Assembly (NCBI GenBank): GCA_016125335.1
Contig: WGLY01000034.1
Span: 1 to 53,980 of the forward strand
Origin: Frankiales bacterium
GTDB lineage: Bacteria > Actinomycetota > Actinomycetes > S36-B12 > CAIYMF01
Length of the DNA stretch: 53,980 bases
Reading direction: 5' to 3'
Positions 50,973-53,980 of this stretch are shown in pieces (position 1 is the stretch's first letter; every line of letters begins with the position of its first letter). The notes beneath the pieces were generated by a model, which made no database searches, had not been told where the DNA came from, and saw only the letters and a list, made by a program, of their open reading frames with translations. A program made the position numbers and the translations under genes.

Positions 50973-53429
50973 ATGGCCGCCCCGTCACTGCCGTCCCGGG
51001 CCCGCGTCGTCGTCATCGGCGGAGGCGTCATCGGGACCTCGGTCGCCTACCACCTCGCCGAGATGGGCTGGACCGACGTCGTGCTTCTCGAGCGCGACCG
51101 GCTCACCTCCGGCACCACGTGGCACGCCGCCGGGCTCATGGTCACCTTCGGCTCGACCTCGGAGACCTCGACCGAGTTCCGCAAGTACACCCGCGACCTG
51201 TACTCGCGGCTGGAGGCGGAGACCGGCCAGTCGACCGGGTTCATGCCCGTCGGCTTCATCGAGCTGGCCACCGACGCGGGCCGGCTCGAGGAGTACCGCC
51301 GGGTCTCGGCGTTCAACCGGTACTGCGGTGTCGACGTCCACGAGATCTCGCCACGCGAGGTGCTCGACCTGTTCCCGCTCGCCCGGGTCGACGACGTCCT
51401 GGCCGGGTTCTACGTGGCCGAGGACGGCCGGGCCAACCCGGTCGACGTCACGATGGCGCTGGCCAAGGGCGCCCGCATGAAGGGCGCCACCATCGTCGAG
51501 GGCGTCTCGGTCACCGGCGTCACGACGCACCGCGGTGCCGTCACGGGCGTGACCACGACCGCCGGCGACATCGAGGCCGAGTACGTCGTCAACTGCGCCG
51601 GCATGTGGGCGCGCCAGCTCGGCGAGCAGGCAGGGGTGAACATCCCGCTCCAGGCGGCCGAGCACTACTACCTCATCACCGAGGAGTTCGACTCGATCAA
51701 CAAGTCGTTCCCCGTGCTCGAGGACCCGGCCAACTACACCTACCTGCGCGAGGAGGGCGGCGGCCTGATGGTCGGCCTCTTCGAGGCCGTCTGCGCGCCC
51801 TGGAACGTGGCCCGGGTGCCGGACTCGTTCTCCTTCGGCGAGATCCCGCCCGACTGGGAGCGCATGTCGCCCTACCTCGAGGCCGCGATGAGCCGCGTGC
51901 CGATCTCCTCCGAGGTCGGCGTCCGCAAGTTCTTCTGCGGCCCCGAGAGCTTCACCGCGGACCTCCAGCCCGTGGTGGGCGAGGCGCCGGAGCTGCGCAA
52001 CTACTTCGTCGCGGCAGGGCTCAACTCCATCGGCATCCTCACCGGCGGCGGCATGGGCCGGGCGTTGGCGCACTGGATCACCACGGGCCATCCCGACGTC
52101 GACGTGACCGGCTTCAACATCGACCGCCTGCACACCTACCAGCGCAACCCCGAGTACCGCGCCACGCGCACCGTGGAGAGCCTCGGGCGCGTGTACGCGT
52201 GCCACTACCCGGACCACTCGATGCAGACAGCCCGCGGGGCCAAGCTGTCGCCGCTGCACCACCGGCTCGAGGCCCGCGGCGCGTACTTCCGCGACGTGAG
52301 CGGCTGGGAGAACCCGGGCTGGTACTCCGAGGACGGGACGCCGCCGCAGCGCGGCGAGCTCACGTGGGGCCGCCCGGACTGGTTCGACCGCTGGGCCGCG
52401 GAGCACCACGCCGCGCGGACCGGCGTCGTGCTCATGGACATGTCGTTCATGTCCAAGTTCCTCGTGCAGGGCCGGGACGCGGGCGCCCGCCTCAACTGGG
52501 TGTCGGCCAACGACGTCGACGGCCCGTGCGGAGTCATCACGTACACGCAGTGGCTCAACGAGCTCGGCCGGCTCGAGGCCGACCTCACCGTCACCAAGCT
52601 GGCCGACGACCGGTTCTGGGTGGTGGCCTCGGACACCGCCCACCGCCACGTGGAGACCCACCTGCGGCGGGCCTTCGAGGGCCACCACGCGTTCGTCACC
52701 GACGTGACCGGCGCGTACGCGCAGATCAACGTGCAGGGGCCCCGCTCCCGCGAGCTGCTCCAGTCGCTCACCAGCGCCGACCTGTCCGACGAGGCGTTCC
52801 CGTTCCGTACCGCGCGCGAGATCGACCTCGGCTTCGCGCGCGTGCTGTGCATCCGCATCACCTACGTCGGCGAGCTGGGCTACGAGCTCTACGTGCCGGC
52901 CGAGCAGGCGGTGCACGTCTACGACCGCATCGTGGCGGCCGGCCCGGCGTACGGGCTGGTGCACGCGGGCACCAAGGCGCTCGCCAGCCTGCGGCTGGAG
53001 AAGGGCTACCGCGACTACGGCCACGACATCGACAACACCGACTCCGTGCTCGAGGCCGGCCTCGGCTTCGCCGTCGCCCTCGACAAGCCCGGCGGGTTCC
53101 GGGGCCGCGACGCCGTGCTCGCCCTCAAGGAGGCCGGTCCGCTGCGGCGTCGGCTCGTGAGCGTGCTCGTCGGCGACCCCGAGCCGATGCTCGTGCACGC
53201 CGAGGTCGTCCGGCGAGACGGCGTCCCGGTGGGCTACGTGCGGGCCGGCTCCTACGGCCACACCCTCGGCGGCGCAGTCGGGCTCGCGATGGTCGAGAGC
53301 GACGGCGCCGCCGACGCGGCGTGGGTCTCCTCGGGCACCTGGACCGTCGAGATCGCCGACCGCCAGTGGCCGTGCACCGTGTCGCTGCGGCCGCTGTACG
53401 ACCCGGCCAACGAGCGCGTCCGCGGCTGA
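50973..53429 (+). CDS. GcvT-like FAD oxidase (dimethylglycine/sarcosine oxidase family)
   Basis: An 818-residue two-part enzyme. Residues 10-380 form a DAO-type flavin domain: VVVIGGGVIGTSVAYHLAEMG, GTTWHAAGLM with His51 at the place of the covalent FAD-His in dimethylglycine dehydrogenase, then FFCGPESFTADLQPVVGEAPELRNYFVAAG. An FAO_M/GcvT-like N-terminal segment lies at ~430-700 (VLMDMSFMSKFLVQGRDAGARLN) with a GCV_T C-terminal domain (~700-800). The C-terminal part binds folate, accepting the one-carbon unit. Likely demethylates dimethylglycine, sarcosine or a related N-methyl amine. No adjacent solute transporter or folate gene, so the substrate is open. Confidence 0.93.
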   Translation: MAAPSLPSRARVVVIGGGVIGTSVAYHLAEMGWTDVVLLERDRLTSGTTWHAAGLMVTFGSTSETSTEFRKYTRDLYSRLEAETGQSTGFMPVGFIELATDAGRLEEYRRVSAFNRYCGVDVHEISPREVLDLFPLARVDDVLAGFYVAEDGRANPVDVTMALAKGARMKGATIVEGVSVTGVTTHRGAVTGVTTTAGDIEAEYVVNCAGMWARQLGEQAGVNIPLQAAEHYYLITEEFDSINKSFPVLEDPANYTYLREEGGGLMVGLFEAVCAPWNVARVPDSFSFGEIPPDWERMSPYLEAAMSRVPISSEVGVRKFFCGPESFTADLQPVVGEAPELRNYFVAAGLNSIGILTGGGMGRALAHWITTGHPDVDVTGFNIDRLHTYQRNPEYRATRTVESLGRVYACHYPDHSMQTARGAKLSPLHHRLEARGAYFRDVSGWENPGWYSEDGTPPQRGELTWGRPDWFDRWAAEHHAARTGVVLMDMSFMSKFLVQGRDAGARLNWVSANDVDGPCGVITYTQWLNELGRLEADLTVTKLADDRFWVVASDTAHRHVETHLRRAFEGHHAFVTDVTGAYAQINVQGPRSRELLQSLTSADLSDEAFPFRTAREIDLGFARVLCIRITYVGELGYELYVPAEQAVHVYDRIVAAGPAYGLVHAGTKALASLRLEKGYRDYGHDIDNTDSVLEAGLGFAVALDKPGGFRGRDAVLALKEAGPLRRRLVSVLVGDPEPMLVHAEVVRRDGVPVGYVRAGSYGHTLGGAVGLAMVESDGAADAAWVSSGTWTVEIADRQWPCTVSLRPLYDPANERVRG

Positions 53430-53740
53430 CCCGCGCCACGTCCGCGGCCGAGGCACCGGGTCGCGTCCCGACCGAGCCACGGCGACCGCGCCCGAGCCAC
53501 GAGGTCGCGCACGGGACAGAGCCACAGGCTCTCGCCCGAGGCCGGGCGACACGATCGCTCCCGAGGCTGGGCCATGCGATCGCTCCCCGAGGCCGAGCCA
53601 CGCGATGGCATCCCGGGGCCGAGCCGGGCGAGCGCCTCCGGGCGGAGCCACACGGTCGTGTTCGAGGCTGCGTCCAGCGGTCCGTCCGTGCCCGATCCCG
53701 CGTTGCGGCGACAGCCGCGGGCCTTCCGAGCGGCGGCCCG
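53430..53740. other. Non-coding region with degenerate repeats
   Basis: No ORF is supported. It runs from the GcvT-like gene stop to the inverted DnaA-box-like pair, and mostly consists of the tandem repeat listed separately. Confidence 0.5.
53469..53660. repeat. Degenerate tandem repeat (20-27 bp units)
   Basis: Units begin with (C)CGAGGC or CCGAGCCACG and share the pattern GAGCCACGCGAT-N-GC(A/T)CC. Four clear units are 53536-53560, 53561-53586, 53587-53613 and 53614-53639; three shorter, more divergent ones precede them from 53469, and a partial one follows. There are no unique spacers, so this is not CRISPR. Such decaying arrays can be remnants of phase-shifting repeats or structural DNA. 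Confidence 0.7.
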
Positions 53741-53761
53741 CTGTCCACATCCTGTGGACAG
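53741..53761. repeat. Inverted pair of DnaA-box-like motifs (right copy)
   Basis: CTGTCCACA and TGTGGACAG flank TCC as a perfect dyad. Each arm is one base from the Streptomyces DnaA box TTGTCCACA. It corresponds to 156-190 at the left edge. Confidence 0.5.
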
Positions 53762-53801
53762 GCGAATCGGCCAAACCCCTTGGAAATACTGGGGTTAGGG
53801 G

Positions 53802-53830
53802 TTGTGTCTGTCGGTGGTCTCCGATAGCAT
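53802..53830 (+). promoter_or_regulatory. Promoter of right-edge gene
   Basis: -35 TTGTGT (53802-53807) and -10 TAGCAT (53825-53830) with a 17-base spacer, matching the left copy. Confidence 0.7.
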
Positions 53831-53903
53831 TCCTACATTCATCCGAAACCAGCCGAGCCCGTGGGAGGTGCCCGATGACCGCCGTCGACGACCGGGACAC
53901 CAC
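53808..53903 (+). repeat. Inverted repeat, right copy
   Basis: The counterpart of 21-116: same spacer, -10, leader, ribosome site and first ten codons, with two base differences. Confidence 0.9.
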
Positions 53904-53980
53904 CCCCTCGTTCGGCCCGGTGGGTCTCGGGTTCCACCCGGACTGGGACGTGCACGACCCGATCGCGTGGCTGACCGGCG
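53875..53980 (+). CDS. 5' end of an unidentified gene (cut by window edge)
   Basis: 35 codons are visible from ATG 53875, preceded by GGGAGG. The peptide begins MTAVDDRDTTPSFGPVGLGF and continues HPDWDVHDPIAWLTG, similar in start to the left-edge gene. No conserved domain can be recognised from this much. It may belong to the multi-copy DUF222/HNH endonuclease group of actinobacteria; this is only a suggestion from its repeated, promoter-sharing nature. Confidence 0.6.
   Translation, partial: MTAVDDRDTTPSFGPVGLGFHPDWDVHDPIAWLTG

Noticed and set aside
53469-53660. CRISPR array
   Set aside because: Units are adjacent and degenerate with no unique spacers, and there are no cas genes.
50985-53903. 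972-codon minus-strand open frame opposite the GcvT-like gene
   Set aside because: A GC-rich shadow frame: the plus-strand gene has intact domain motifs over its full length, and the minus-strand product is low-complexity His/Val/Arg-rich.

Overview
This is a high-GC actinobacterial chromosome segment. The evidence is: frequent GTG starts, WhiB, DUF3039, DUF2516, DUF3618, DUF2017 and DUF2510 families, the CysO/CysM/Mec cysteine pathway, GTP-type PEP carboxykinase, and many apparently leaderless promoters. I cannot name the genus. Most genes are chromosomal housekeeping or catabolic genes. I see no insertion sequence, prophage, rRNA or CRISPR array. One tRNA gene (Leu, anticodon UAG) is present.

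Layout, left to right. The window starts inside the 5' end of a minus-strand gene (1-49) whose promoter, ribosome site and first codons recur, inverted, in front of a plus-strand gene at the right edge (53875 onward). Next come an orphan GroES-like protein, DUF427 and DUF3618 proteins, a Ni/Co permease and a peroxiredoxin (0.5-4.1 kb). A persulfide-type module follows (4.2-6.3 kb): a CstR-like repressor, a CoA-disulfide reductase with a rhodanese domain, and a perfect CsoR-family operator. After tRNA-Leu lies the block rdgB-rph-MBL-murI-(DUF2510)-cysM-cysO-mec-DUF2017-clpS (6.8-13.8 kb). It matches the gene order Rv1331-Rv1341 of M. tuberculosis, except that no rhomboid gene is present. A class V aminotransferase, a GNAT and a secreted GH18 protein follow.

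Tyrosine catabolism is split over two places: hmgA / unknown gene / fahA (18.5-21.9 kb) and hpd with a divergent Lrp regulator (32.1-33.9 kb). Between them are a GH15 enzyme, two dienelactone-hydrolase-like proteins, small conserved proteins, a beta-glucosidase with a coupled sugar MFS transporter, an RDD protein and a divergent XRE regulator/SDR pair.

The right half holds a DD-carboxypeptidase, an IclR regulator, HdeD, a complete polar amino-acid ABC importer (SBP-permease-ATPase), an RDD protein, a DEAD/DEAH helicase with MFS, DUF3039 and YqgE neighbours, a WhiD/WhiB3-type regulator followed closely by arginine deiminase and ornithine carbamoyltransferase, DUF2516, pckG with tandem CRP/GlxR-like sites, cspA, DUF3467 and a four-domain GcvT-like FAD oxidase. 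A degenerate tandem repeat precedes the right-edge gene.

The most unusual points are: (1) an uncharacterised protein translationally coupled to FahA in a homogentisate cluster that lacks a recognisable maleylacetoacetate isomerase; (2) the CstR-like persulfide switch with its perfect operator; (3) near-identical inverted promoter/5' gene copies bracketing the window, each preceded by a DnaA-box-like inverted pair; (4) a TANNNT hexamer exactly 6-7 nt before the start codon of 16 genes; (5) leader ORFs overlapping cysO and arcA.
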